Source: JANYCG01 sp031428695
Lineage (GTDB): Bacteria; Pseudomonadota; Gammaproteobacteria; Burkholderiales; Burkholderiaceae_C
Assembly: GCA_031428695.1 (NCBI GenBank)
Contig: JANOYE010000037.1
Coordinates: 1-10,295, forward strand
Reading direction: 5' to 3'
DNA length: 10,295 nucleotides
The position numbers and the translations under genes were made by a program. This document shows, piece after piece, positions 1 to 7,300 of this stretch; position 1 is the stretch's first letter; each line of letters starts with the position of its first letter. Under the pieces are notes generated by a model. That model was not told the origin of the DNA. It was given only the letters and a program-made list of their open reading frames with translations, and made no database searches.

Positions 1-935
1 CCCGTCAGGCGCGAGAACACGAGTTTGAATTCGTCGTCAGTCAGGCTCACCTGGTGCGCCTTGCTGGCGTCTTTCACCGGCATGGTGACGGAATATCCCT
101 TGGCCGGATAAATCGGCAAATGGATGCCCAGCGGTGCGGCATAGATGGGGCTTAACGACCCCATGGCCAGCACATAAGCATCGGCACGCAAGCGCTGGAA
201 ACGTCCCTCGCTGTCGGCGGCCTCCACATGGTCCATCTGGCCGTCCACATCACGAAGGGACGTGATGGTGTGGCTCATCAGGAACTTCACGCCCGCCGTT
301 TCACACAGTTTGACCAGCTCGCGCGCGAAGCGGTTGGCATCGCCCGATTCATCTTCGGCGGTGTAAGTGGCACCGGCCAATTGCCCGCGAATATGCGCCA
401 AGGCAGGCTCGAGGCGGATGGCCTCTTCGGCGCTGATCACCTGGCGCTCGCAGCCCAGCGCGCGCATCTGCTCGGCCGGGCCATGGGACGCGTCAAACTC
501 TTTTTGTGAGGTGTAGAAATGCAAAATGCCCTGCGTGCGCTGGTCGTAATGCAGGCCCGTGGTGCGGCGCAGCTCTTGCAGCATGCTGCGGCTGTAGGTG
601 CCCAGGCGCACGATCTGTTCAATGTTGTGCCGCGTTCGCACAGGCGTGCATTCGCGCAGGAACTGCAGGCCCCACAGCCACTGGCGCATGTCGGGCCGCA
701 GGCGAAACAGCAGTGGCGCGTCTTCCTTGCCCAGCCACTGCAGCAGCTTGAGCGGCGCGCCGGGGTTGGCCCAGGGTTCGGCGTGGCTTACGGAGATCTG
801 GCCGCCATTGGCAAAGCTGGTTTCAGCCGCCGGATTCGCCTGGCGGTCCACCACCGTGACTTCGTGGCCGAGCTGGGAGAGGTAATACGCGGAGCTGACG
901 CCAAGCAGGCCACTGCCGAGGACAAGAACTTTCAT
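1..935 (-). CDS. dadA: DadA-like FAD-dependent D-amino-acid dehydrogenase (3' end outside window)
   Basis: Family enzymes oxidatively deaminate D-amino acids such as D-alanine to the 2-oxo acid and ammonia, pass electrons to the respiratory chain and sit at the inner membrane. I translated the minus strand from the ATG at 933-935. About 311 codons are present; the family usually has 410-435, so roughly the last quarter is missing. The N-terminus MKVLVLGSGLLGVSSAYYL holds the Rossmann FAD-binding GxGxxG (G7, G9, G12), followed by an acidic strand end (VTVVDRQ) and the family stretch ETSFANGGQIS...EPWANPGAPLK. The start is supported by AAAGG seven bases upstream. The gene lies behind a tandem glycine riboswitch, so the physiological substrate may be glycine or something linked to it. 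Another DAO-family enzyme (a glycine oxidase-like dehydrogenase) is the main alternative; the DadA family call is firm, the substrate is not. Confidence 0.9.
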   Translation of the reverse strand, partial: MKVLVLGSGLLGVSSAYYLSQLGHEVTVVDRQANPAAETSFANGGQISVSHAEPWANPGAPLKLLQWLGKEDAPLLFRLRPDMRQWLWGLQFLRECTPVRTRHNIEQIVRLGTYSRSMLQELRRTTGLHYDQRTQGILHFYTSQKEFDASHGPAEQMRALGCERQVISAEEAIRLEPALAHIRGQLAGATYTAEDESGDANRFARELVKLCETAGVKFLMSHTITSLRDVDGQMDHVEAADSEGRFQRLRADAYVLAMGSLSPIYAAPLGIHLPIYPAKGYSVTMPVKDASKAHQVSLTDDEFKLVFSRLT

Positions 936-942
936 CTGAAAA

Positions 943-1000
943 CCTTTGGAAGAGCAGGCGCGCCGGGGTCACAAACGTGACCCGACACAGCCGCTCCCCC
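943..1000 (-). promoter_or_regulatory. Leader 3' part of dadA: ribosome binding site and candidate riboswitch expression platform
   Basis: On the transcribed strand the SD-like CCAAAGG (943-949) lies seven bases before the dadA ATG. A perfect 7-bp hairpin, GGGTCAC-GTTT-GTGACCC (966-983), lies between it and aptamer 2. It has no U-run, so it is not a simple intrinsic terminator. GGGGGAGC at the 3' edge of aptamer 2 (993-1000) can pair with GCTCTTCC (948-955), forming 8 bp with two G-U pairs. That helix would enclose the hairpin and reach the first bases of the SD. The same AGC bases can instead close P1 of aptamer 2, so the two folds exclude each other. I infer translational control, with glycine binding freeing the SD (an ON switch). 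The base pairing was checked by eye only. Confidence 0.45.
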
Positions 1001-1096
1001 TGTCCTTGGTACCTGAGAGATTCACGCCCGGCCAGGCCGGCCAGGCATTTGCTCCTTCGGTGCGCCCGTTTTGCAACGAGCGTCTCTCCAGACGGC
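990..1096 (-). promoter_or_regulatory. Glycine riboswitch, aptamer 2 (gene-proximal)
   Basis: The transcribed strand carries the conserved glycine-aptamer blocks in order: CTGGAGAG, GCACCGAAGGAGCAA, and ATCTCTCAGGTACCAAGGACAG. The GAGAG/CTCTC pairing closes the core. P2 is a perfect 8-bp stem capped by a GCAA (GNRA) tetraloop, just before CACCGAAG. P3 is an 8-bp GC-rich stem (about 1029-1049) whose sequence looks like the GGCC-rich repeat seen there. P1 can be drawn as GCCGtCT (1090-1096) with AGCGGC (990-995), with one bulged base. The core blocks match the family (Rfam Glycine/gcvT element) closely, so I am confident of the class. The exact P1 is less certain. Confidence 0.9.
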
Positions 1097-1109
1097 AATC
1101 AACAAAAAT

Positions 1110-1221
1110 AGACAGTGGTGGTGACCTGAGCGTTCATGGGAGTTTGCGCCTTCGGTGGATGTGGCCCTCAAGCTTTGGCATGTTTTTACATGCAAAATGC
1201 TGCTACATCGCTCTCCTGTCT
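1110..1221 (-). promoter_or_regulatory. Glycine riboswitch, aptamer 1 (promoter-proximal)
   Basis: A second, more diverged aptamer lies 13 bases upstream of aptamer 2, giving the usual tandem arrangement. P1 is a perfect 6-bp helix, AGACAG (1216-1221) with CTGTCT (1110-1115). Inside it are GGAGAGCG, CACCGAAGGCGCAAA and CGCTCAGGTCA, with GAGCG/CGCTC pairing. P2 is closed by GATGT/ACATC and is unusually long: it contains an inner perfect hairpin, GCATGT-AAAA-ACATGC (1178-1193). The 5' end coincides with the predicted transcription start. Family knowledge: tandem glycine aptamers joined by a short linker bind glycine and dimerise. The unusual parts are the long P2 and CACCGAAGG followed by CGCAA rather than AGCAA. 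Confidence 0.85.
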
Positions 1222-1227
1222 TTGTGT

Positions 1228-1256
1228 ACTATATTGCATATTTCTCGGGTTGGCAA
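1228..1256 (-). promoter_or_regulatory. Sigma70-type promoter of the riboswitch-dadA transcript
   Basis: Read on the minus strand: -35 TTGCCA (1251-1256, 5 of 6 consensus), a 17-bp spacer, and -10 TATAGT (1228-1233, 5 of 6). Start of transcription about seven bases on is near 1221, which is exactly the first base of P1 of glycine aptamer 1. This agreement between independent signals supports both calls. Confidence 0.75.
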
Positions 1257-1293
1257 GGGCCTGAATGGGCCAAAAAACAGGTGTTTACCCGTG

Positions 1294-1388
1294 TTTTGAG
1301 GTTTTATAAGAAAAAACGACCTCCAAGTCACGTACTTATTGCGTAAATAGCTACTTTATTAATAGCAACTACTTTGAATGGGTCATTC
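1294..1388. repeat. Dispersed intergenic repeat, copy A
   Basis: The core at 1320-1369 aligns without gaps to 3511-3560, with 34 of 50 bases identical by my count. Both copies are preceded by TTTTGAG (1294-1300 here) and followed by a shared GAATGG-TCAT block (1376-1386 here), though the flanking spacers differ in length. The element ends in AATAGCAAC and includes AGCTA/TAGC self-complementary pieces. It lies between the hydrolase stop codon and the dadA promoter, so it could also serve as the 3' end signal of the hydrolase transcript. It resembles AT-rich 'ATAGC' intergenic elements I recall from Comamonadaceae; that resemblance is from memory. The rest of 1257-1406 shows nothing else I can name. 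Confidence 0.55.
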
Positions 1389-1406
1389 GATTGCGACAAA
1401 CCCGCG

Positions 1407-3362
1407 TCACCGCAACTGCGACAACCTGTCTTGCGCCGCCGACTCCACGGCACGCTCGGCATCCTGCGGCAACAGCAGGCGCTGCGCCACCATCTCGGCA
1501 GCGGCTGCCCGCACAGCTGCCACATAGGCCGCGCTGTCGGCATACCGCTCGGCCACAGAAAGGCGTGGGTCACCCGCCGCCTCACGCTCGGCGCGCGTCG
1601 CGGCAAACGGAACCACCGCGCCTTGCAGCGGAAACAAAGTGCCAGCGCCGTAGCCCTGGGCGCGCGGGTTCCAGCCGGTGTAAGTTGCGCGCGGCACCGC
1701 CAGCGGCAACATGCGGATGCCGGCCAGGGCCATGCCGTCGCTGTCGGCGCGGGGCACGTAAACCGGGTACATGCCCAGCAACTTCGCCGGAAACACGGCA
1801 GGGTCGGTAAAGCTCGCGCCAGTGAAAATGCCGGTGTAGGGCAGGCCCGGAATGCCGCTCGGCACGGCGTCCGCCGCTGCCACCAGCGTGCCGTGGGCCC
1901 GCATCGGCACGCGGCTGGCGGGTGGCTCCACACCCGCAGCGATCCACGACTGCATGGCCGAGAGCAGCGCGCGCATCGGCGGCCCGGCATGCATCGGATT
2001 GACAGGCAGCGCCATGGTGGGCGCGCTGCGCATGCGCTCGCCTGGCCCGGCATAGTGCGGCGTGCCGGCAATCATGTAGGCCCGCACATCGGGCGGCAAA
2101 TCAAGGTGGTTGCCCGCCAAATCAGTGACCAGAAGCGATGCACGCGAAGCCCACCACTCGTGTTCGCTGTCGGTCTGGATGACGCGCGGGCAAGTCGCGT
2201 TCAGGCGGCAGCGCTGCATCAGCCCGTCGCGCCGGCCGCTCAGCGGGTCGGCCAGGGTCTGGTAGGTGAAGGGGAACAGGTCGGCCTGCCAGGCCGGGTC
2301 TTGCGGGTGGCGCGCATTGCGCCCGTTCAGGCCAAAGCGGTAATTGCTGGCGATGCGGCGCCCGCCCGCGATGTGCGGCATCAGGCCCTCAAACACCAGG
2401 CCGCCAGCCAGATCTTCGTTGAACCCCAGGTACAGAAAATCGCGCAGGAAGCGGCCCGACTGCGACACGCCGAACCCAATGGCCCGCTGCACACTGCTGC
2501 GGCCGCCCACGGCCAGGGGGTTGGACGGTGCGCCCTCGCGCCGCAGAAACGACACCACATCGCGCGTGGCCGCAAAACCCAGGCCGAGCACCGCCGGGTC
2601 GCGCGCCACATAAGTCACCTCATAGAGCGCGCCGGCATCGAAGCCCGTGGCGGGGCGCGTGATCTCGACCGCCTGGGCGCCGGTGGCGCGAATCGCCAAA
2701 CCGGCCGGTTTCTCGCGTGGCGCGTCCCACTTGGCGCGCACGGTCACCGCCAGTGAAGCCGGGTCTGCGATGGGCCACGACAGGTTTGCCGTTGCGGGGG
2801 TGCGCATGTGGTCAAACAGGAACTCGTCGCGCGCTGGCCCGGTTACGCCGCGCAGCACGGGCGCCGCAAGCGCGAGCTGGTTGGGCTGCGAGGGAAGGTC
2901 AGCCTGCCAGCCGATCCAGGCCAGGGTGTAGCCCTGGGCGTGCAGAAAGCCCGTGCCGGCATCGGCCGCCTTGTTGGCCTCGGTGGCGCCCGGTTGACCG
3001 ACGTCGTCAAACAGCTGGGGCGCCAGCTTGGTGCCGCGATTGGGCACGTCGATGAGCAAGGTGCCATTGGCGCGCTGCGCGTCGGCCGGGCGCAGCAGCA
3101 CCACGTCGGCGGTGGCCTCCACGCGGCCCTGCGCATTGCGCGGCGCCTTGTCGATGTCAGCAATGACGGCGTTTCGCGGGTCAGCCGGGTCGACCGCAAT
3201 GGTCGCCCGCGCCGTGATCTTCACATACGGCCCGACACTGCCAAAACTTCGCCCCTCAAACGCCGGGGCGCTATGCAGCACCTCGAAACGGACTACCTGC
3301 GCGTGGGTGGTGAAAGCAGCCAGCAAAGTGGCGCAAAACGCGGCGGTGCGGAATATCGACAT
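1407..3362 (-). CDS. Secreted alpha/beta hydrolase of the Abhydrolase_10 type
   Basis: A 651-residue protein. Residues 1-21 look like a Sec signal peptide: basic FR, hydrophobic AAFCATLLAAF, and a THA cleavage box before QVV. The mature protein is therefore probably periplasmic or secreted. The nucleophile elbow is in GFGVSQSGR; by alignment with GHSQGG-type elbows the likely nucleophile is S300, giving G-x-S-x-S-G rather than classic G-x-S-x-G. Candidate acid and histidine positions lie in DSEHEWW (398-404) and GTPHYAG (433-439). Two cysteines, C385 and C391, could form a disulfide. The overall pattern, with an N-terminal beta domain before the hydrolase core, fits PF20091 (alpha/beta hydrolase domain, 'Abhydrolase_10'). 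The substrate is unknown; an ester or amide is likely. The start is supported by AAAGG ten bases upstream. GC is high (73% in the 60 bases from 2281), as in dadA, suggesting native chromosomal DNA. It appears monocistronic. Confidence 0.85.
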   Translation of the reverse strand: MSIFRTAAFCATLLAAFTTHAQVVRFEVLHSAPAFEGRSFGSVGPYVKITARATIAVDPADPRNAVIADIDKAPRNAQGRVEATADVVLLRPADAQRANGTLLIDVPNRGTKLAPQLFDDVGQPGATEANKAADAGTGFLHAQGYTLAWIGWQADLPSQPNQLALAAPVLRGVTGPARDEFLFDHMRTPATANLSWPIADPASLAVTVRAKWDAPREKPAGLAIRATGAQAVEITRPATGFDAGALYEVTYVARDPAVLGLGFAATRDVVSFLRREGAPSNPLAVGGRSSVQRAIGFGVSQSGRFLRDFLYLGFNEDLAGGLVFEGLMPHIAGGRRIASNYRFGLNGRNARHPQDPAWQADLFPFTYQTLADPLSGRRDGLMQRCRLNATCPRVIQTDSEHEWWASRASLLVTDLAGNHLDLPPDVRAYMIAGTPHYAGPGERMRSAPTMALPVNPMHAGPPMRALLSAMQSWIAAGVEPPASRVPMRAHGTLVAAADAVPSGIPGLPYTGIFTGASFTDPAVFPAKLLGMYPVYVPRADSDGMALAGIRMLPLAVPRATYTGWNPRAQGYGAGTLFPLQGAVVPFAATRAEREAAGDPRLSVAERYADSAAYVAAVRAAAAEMVAQRLLLPQDAERAVESAAQDRLSQLR

Positions 3363-3493
3363 GGTGGTTCGCCTTTTTTGGGTTCAGGCTTGCACCATAC
3401 CCTATTGCATCCTGGCTTGTTGAGCAGGGCGCGCTGCGTGATTCATGGGCAGCGTTTTGGAAAGCGTCCCGTGCTTTTGAATATTTTGCAGGG

Positions 3494-3582
3494 TTTTTGA
3501 GTCGTATTGGCCTGCAGGTCACTGGAATAAAGCGTCAGAAGCTTTTATATTTATAGCAACAATAGAAGTCTGAATGGCTCAT
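3494..3582. repeat. Dispersed intergenic repeat, copy B
   Basis: Partner of the copy near 1294-1388. TTTTTGAG lies at 3494-3501, the 50-base aligned core at 3511-3560, and the shared GAATGG-TCAT block at 3572-3582. It has the same orientation as copy A relative to the minus-strand genes. It sits at the very end of the defence operon and overlaps the last ten codons or so and the stop of the 70-residue ORF. The rest of the gap before the hydrolase gene (3363-3493) shows only that gene's ribosome binding site; I saw no convincing promoter there. Confidence 0.55.
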
Positions 3583-3763
3583 GTTGTTGAGGCGATGGCA
3601 GGCCTACGAGATTGGAGGTCGGCTTCGCGGCCAGTTGCAGCCATTCGTAAGTAGCCGCTTTGCGAACAGCAAACAGCCGGGCATTAACAGCGTCGCCGCT
3701 GCTTTTACAGGTCACAAATAGCTGCGACAACAATGCCTTGTTGGACAGAGAAAGCGCGTTCAT
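3551..3763 (-). CDS. Small hypothetical protein, third gene of the defence operon
   Basis: A 70-residue ORF whose ATG (3761-3763) shares one base with the TAA stop of the J-domain gene (TAATG), a typical sign of translational coupling. I recognise no family. The sequence starts MNALSLSNKALLSQLF, has one cysteine (C19) and a basic centre (ARLFAVRKAATYEWLQL), and ends in a run of five leucines. There is no signal peptide or clear membrane span. The last ten or so residues (PFRLLLLL region) and the stop codon are encoded by dispersed repeat copy B, so the original C-terminus may have been replaced or shortened by the repeat, or the ORF may be spurious. The ribosome binding site is weak (GCGGAT). 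Placement argues for a real gene; the lack of homology and the repeat-derived tail argue for caution. Confidence 0.45.
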   Translation of the reverse strand: MNALSLSNKALLSQLFVTCKSSGDAVNARLFAVRKAATYEWLQLAAKPTSNLVGLPSPQQHEPFRLLLLL

Positions 3764-4365
3764 TAAAAATCATCCGCCGTTGCGCGTTCAAGAAAGCGAT
3801 ACGCCTCATTGATGCGCTGCATTTCAAGTTCTGCCGCTTGTTTCAGGCGTTCCGGAAGCCCCTGGTGCTTATCAGGGTGGTACTGCTGTGATGCCTTGCG
3901 CCAAGCAGCTTTAATGTCAGGAAAACCCGCCTGTGCGTTCACTCCCAAGAGCGATCTTGCCACTGCGTCGCTCATCTCCGGCTCTGGCTTTGTGCTTCCC
4001 CTCCTTGTTTCTATCCAGGTCACCTGTAAAACGCCACCAGCCCCAACAACCTTAAAATCAGACTTGCAACTCGGGCAAACGTAAGTCACTTTCCCGTCTT
4101 TAACAGGGATTCGCAGACTGGTGTCGCAGTTCCGGCAGTTGATCGTTTGGTGACTAGGCAAACCTGGTCCATGGGGCGATGCTTCCCCACTCAAAATGGC
4201 CAGCGCTACCTCTACCTTTTTTCGCAAAGCAACGGCTGAAGGCGTAGTTCGGTGCTTAAGTTCTCGCACTATCGCCTTGAGTACATTCGCACTCTCCTTG
4301 TTTTGAGCAAACAAATCTTGTAGCTGGGCCGCGCTCAACGACATATAGGGACGATTGCTTGCCAT
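3763..4365 (-). CDS. Zinc-ribbon and C-terminal J-domain protein, second gene of the defence operon
   Basis: A 200-residue protein. Residues 10-60 are a helical segment I do not recognise. A CxxC...CxxC zinc ribbon follows (C77, C80, C97, C100), and then a J domain at about 138-195 with the HPD signature at H163-P164-D165 in QYHPDKH. HPD is the Hsp70-stimulating tripeptide, so this protein probably recruits or activates DnaK. There is no G/F region and no canonical DnaJ substrate-binding domain, so it is a class III-type J protein. The J domain is at the C-terminus, unlike DnaJ itself. The gene starts seven bases after the big helicase gene stops, with GGAGGAG spanning the end of that gene, so the two are co-transcribed and probably act together. 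Inference: the zinc ribbon binds nucleic acid or the helicase, and the J domain brings in a chaperone for assembly or control. Confidence 0.85.
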   Translation of the reverse strand: MASNRPYMSLSAAQLQDLFAQNKESANVLKAIVRELKHRTTPSAVALRKKVEVALAILSGEASPHGPGLPSHQTINCRNCDTSLRIPVKDGKVTYVCPSCKSDFKVVGAGGVLQVTWIETRRGSTKPEPEMSDAVARSLLGVNAQAGFPDIKAAWRKASQQYHPDKHQGLPERLKQAAELEMQRINEAYRFLERATADDF

Positions 4366-4372
4366 GCCTTAC

Positions 4373-7300
4373 TCACTCCTCCACTGTGGATTGCCGTTTA
4401 ATGCTTTTGACCACGAATGTCTGTGCGGGCTTCCCCGGTACACGCAGTACCACGGTATCTCCTACGGAGGCTCCCAGAAGCACGGCCCCCAAAGGGGTGG
4501 CCTCTGCAACAAGCCCCATTGCGGGGTCTGTCTGTCGCGCAGTCAAACGCACATGAAGCATCTGGTCTGGTGACTCTGCGGCGATGTATCCCACCAAATC
4601 CCCCACTGATACGCTGAGTTCATCTTCATCGTCAAATACTTCGTTTGCAGTAACGTCTTCCTGCACTGGGCTAGGGCCCCGCTGTGGTTCTTCCACCCAG
4701 TCGCTGCCTAGTGGGTCATCACGAAACTCTTCCGGGACGGGGGCATTGCGCAGCCCTTCCAAAAAGCTCATCAAGCGCTCAGTCTCCGTGCGTGGGTTTC
4801 TGAACCAATCGGTGGACCAGATACGCCATATGCGCCCCTTCCAGCCTAGACCTTCCAGAATTTCCTGGCGAATCCGATCTCGGTCCCGTACGGACTGGCC
4901 AGAGTGATAACTTGCACCATCGCATTCAATGGCCGCCAAGTATCCGGACAAATGGTCCGGATGCTTCACTCCAATATCAATGCGAAAGCCTGCCACCCCC
5001 AATTGCGGCGTCACTTCGTACCCCTTGGCTTTGAGCACATCGATCACCGACACCTCAAAGTCGCTGTCCGGTGGAATATGGGTTTCACGCTCAATGGGCA
5101 TGACACCGGTGCGGGCGTATTCCAAATAGTTGCGCAGTGCACGCGTTCCTTCTGGGGTTTTCGCATCCGAAACAATGTCCTCAGGACGCATGGAGCTGAA
5201 AACCGCTACCGACTTGCGCGCGCGCGTGAACAAGACATTCAGGCGCCGCCATCCACCCTCTCGGCTGATTGGTCCAAAGTTTTGTCGTACAACGCCAACT
5301 CCTTTGGGTTTGCCGAACGTTGTTGAAATCAAGATGCAATCGCGTTCGTCACCCTGCACGTTTTCCAGGTTCTTGACGAAATAGCCCATGCCCAAGGCAT
5401 CCCATCGCTCGTTGTAAGTGATCGCCTCTGGCAAAGAGCGCAAACGCTCTTCCAGCATTTCAGACACCAACTCCTTCTGCTTGGCATTCAGCGTTACAAC
5501 CCCCAGGGAATCGTTCGGACGGTGAAGAATGTGTTCGACAACCGCATCAACCACCCTACGCGCCTCGACGTGGTTCATGTTGTTCTCATACACCCCATCA
5601 CTGACATAGTGGTAGCGCACGCCCAGAGACTTGCTCTTGGGGTACGGTGATGGAAACACAACCAACTTCCCACCATAGAAGTGATGGTTTGAGAACGCAA
5701 TCAACGACTCATGCCTGGAGCGGTAGTGCCACCGCAGGCTTCTCAATGGCTGAAAGTGGCTGGTACAGACATCCAGAATACTTTCAGCATCCGAGGTCGC
5801 CAACTGGCCAATACCGTCATCCCCATCGGTCGGATTCATTCTGGCGAAGAATGAAGTCGGTGGCAGCTGCTTCGGGTCACCCACTACCACCAGTTGCGTG
5901 CCTCGGGCAATGGCACCAATGGCTTCCTCCGGGCGCAACTGCGACGCCTCGTCCATCACCACAATATCAAAATGCAAATGCCCTGGCTCCAGAAACTGGG
6001 CGACCGCCTGGGGCCCCATCATGAAGCATGGCTTCAACTCTTGAATGGCATTGCCCGCCTTTTTGAGCATTTTCCGCAGCGTGGTGCGAGGCCTCTGAAG
6101 GGCAAACAAATGCTCCAGCAGCGTCATTTCTGTCTTGTCGTCAACTTTGGCCCCGCCTCTGCCTGCGGGTGGTGCGCTTGCGCGACTGCAATCAGCCGCA
6201 ACCTGCTTGCCCCGGAGCTGAATGATCTGCTTGTCCAACTGCGCGTACTCGTCACGCAGCGAAGAGTGGCGGCGTCCACTGAACTGCTTGAGCACCGCCG
6301 ATTTTTCAAAAGCCACCTGCGCCAATGAGGCGTAGAACCGGTAAGAAAATACCTCGCTCAGTGCATGGGACTGCACCGCCCCGCTCTCCATCCTTTGCAC
6401 AAAGTCCTGAAGCCCCATCCCCACCAATTGCCTGCGCGCAGTCACATACTGCACCCATGGCAACAGTCCAGACACATGGTCTGCTGCATTCCCCGTCTTC
6501 TGGGCCAGGGCCGCCGCGTACCCGGATGTAGAAAGCTTGCCCGGATCAGTCCACTGCGTGGGCTCAAAAGCACCAAACTTGGCCATCGCCTGATTGAACG
6601 CTGAAACGTCTGCCCAGCCAGCGTTGATGGTGTCGATGAAAACACTGAGTTGATGGTGGTTGGCCGTGCAGTTTTCGGCAATCAGCACCTGCTCGATGCG
6701 AGCGGGCAAACCAGCCCGCTTGATCTGTCGCCCGTAGGCGTGGGTATTGAATAACCTGGCCAGGTTGGTGGCCCGCCCAGCGAACCAATCCCCTAGCAGT
6801 TGAATGCCCTGTGCATGGTTCTCCAATGCATCAGTCATTGCACCCACTTCTCTGCTTCGCACCAAAGCCCTGAGGCCTCCGTTGGCCTGCACTGGTTCGC
6901 GCACATGTTGGGCTAAAACTTCAATCGCAGTTTTCAGTTCTGCACAGACCGTATCTGCCGCGCGGATGTGCTCCAGCCAGTCCTCAGTGAGCCAATGCCC
7001 TTCCAGCTCTTTTGAGTTGATGTGCAACAGACCAGAGCGAAGAGAGTTAAAGTTTTTCAACGCCTCCAGTGCACCGTCTACTTGTGTGTGTTGATTCAAC
7101 AGCCTGACAAAGGCTGGGCGCTCGATGACCAAAGGATCGATATCCGTTGGGCTGATTTCCAGCCGCTCCAGTACACGCGCCGTAGCATCCACCCAACGTG
7201 CACATTCCGCAAGCTCGGACAGCGGCGTTTTTTCGGCTGCAAACGCTGCACCCGCCGCCTTTCGCAATGCCGAATCTTCGATCCAAGCTTTGCGTTGGGC

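Noticed and set aside
519..980. Plus-strand ORF opposite dadA and running into the riboswitch
   Set aside because: It overlaps a clear DadA reading frame and its RNA leader, and its protein has no recognisable feature.
966..983. Perfect hairpin as an intrinsic terminator of the riboswitch
   Set aside because: It is followed by a GC-rich stretch and not by a U-run, so classic intrinsic termination is unlikely.
1029..1049. GGCC-rich repeat (GGCCGGCCTGGCC) as a tandem repeat or CRISPR-like unit
   Set aside because: It is fully explained as the P3 stem of glycine aptamer 2.
946..1346. ORFs on either strand in the dadA leader (946-1299, 1155-1346, 823-1098)
   Set aside because: They coincide with the tandem glycine riboswitch, promoter and repeat, and they have no ribosome binding sites or homology.
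1374..2756. Long plus-strand ORF (460 codons) opposite the hydrolase gene
   Set aside because: Its protein is rich in R, H, A and Q with no domain, typical of the antisense frame of a GC-rich gene. The opposite strand encodes a recognisable hydrolase with a signal peptide.
3271..3522. Minus-strand 83-codon ORF over the hydrolase start
   Set aside because: It overlaps the signal peptide region of the hydrolase in another frame and includes repeat copy B sequence; the hydrolase frame is the coding one.
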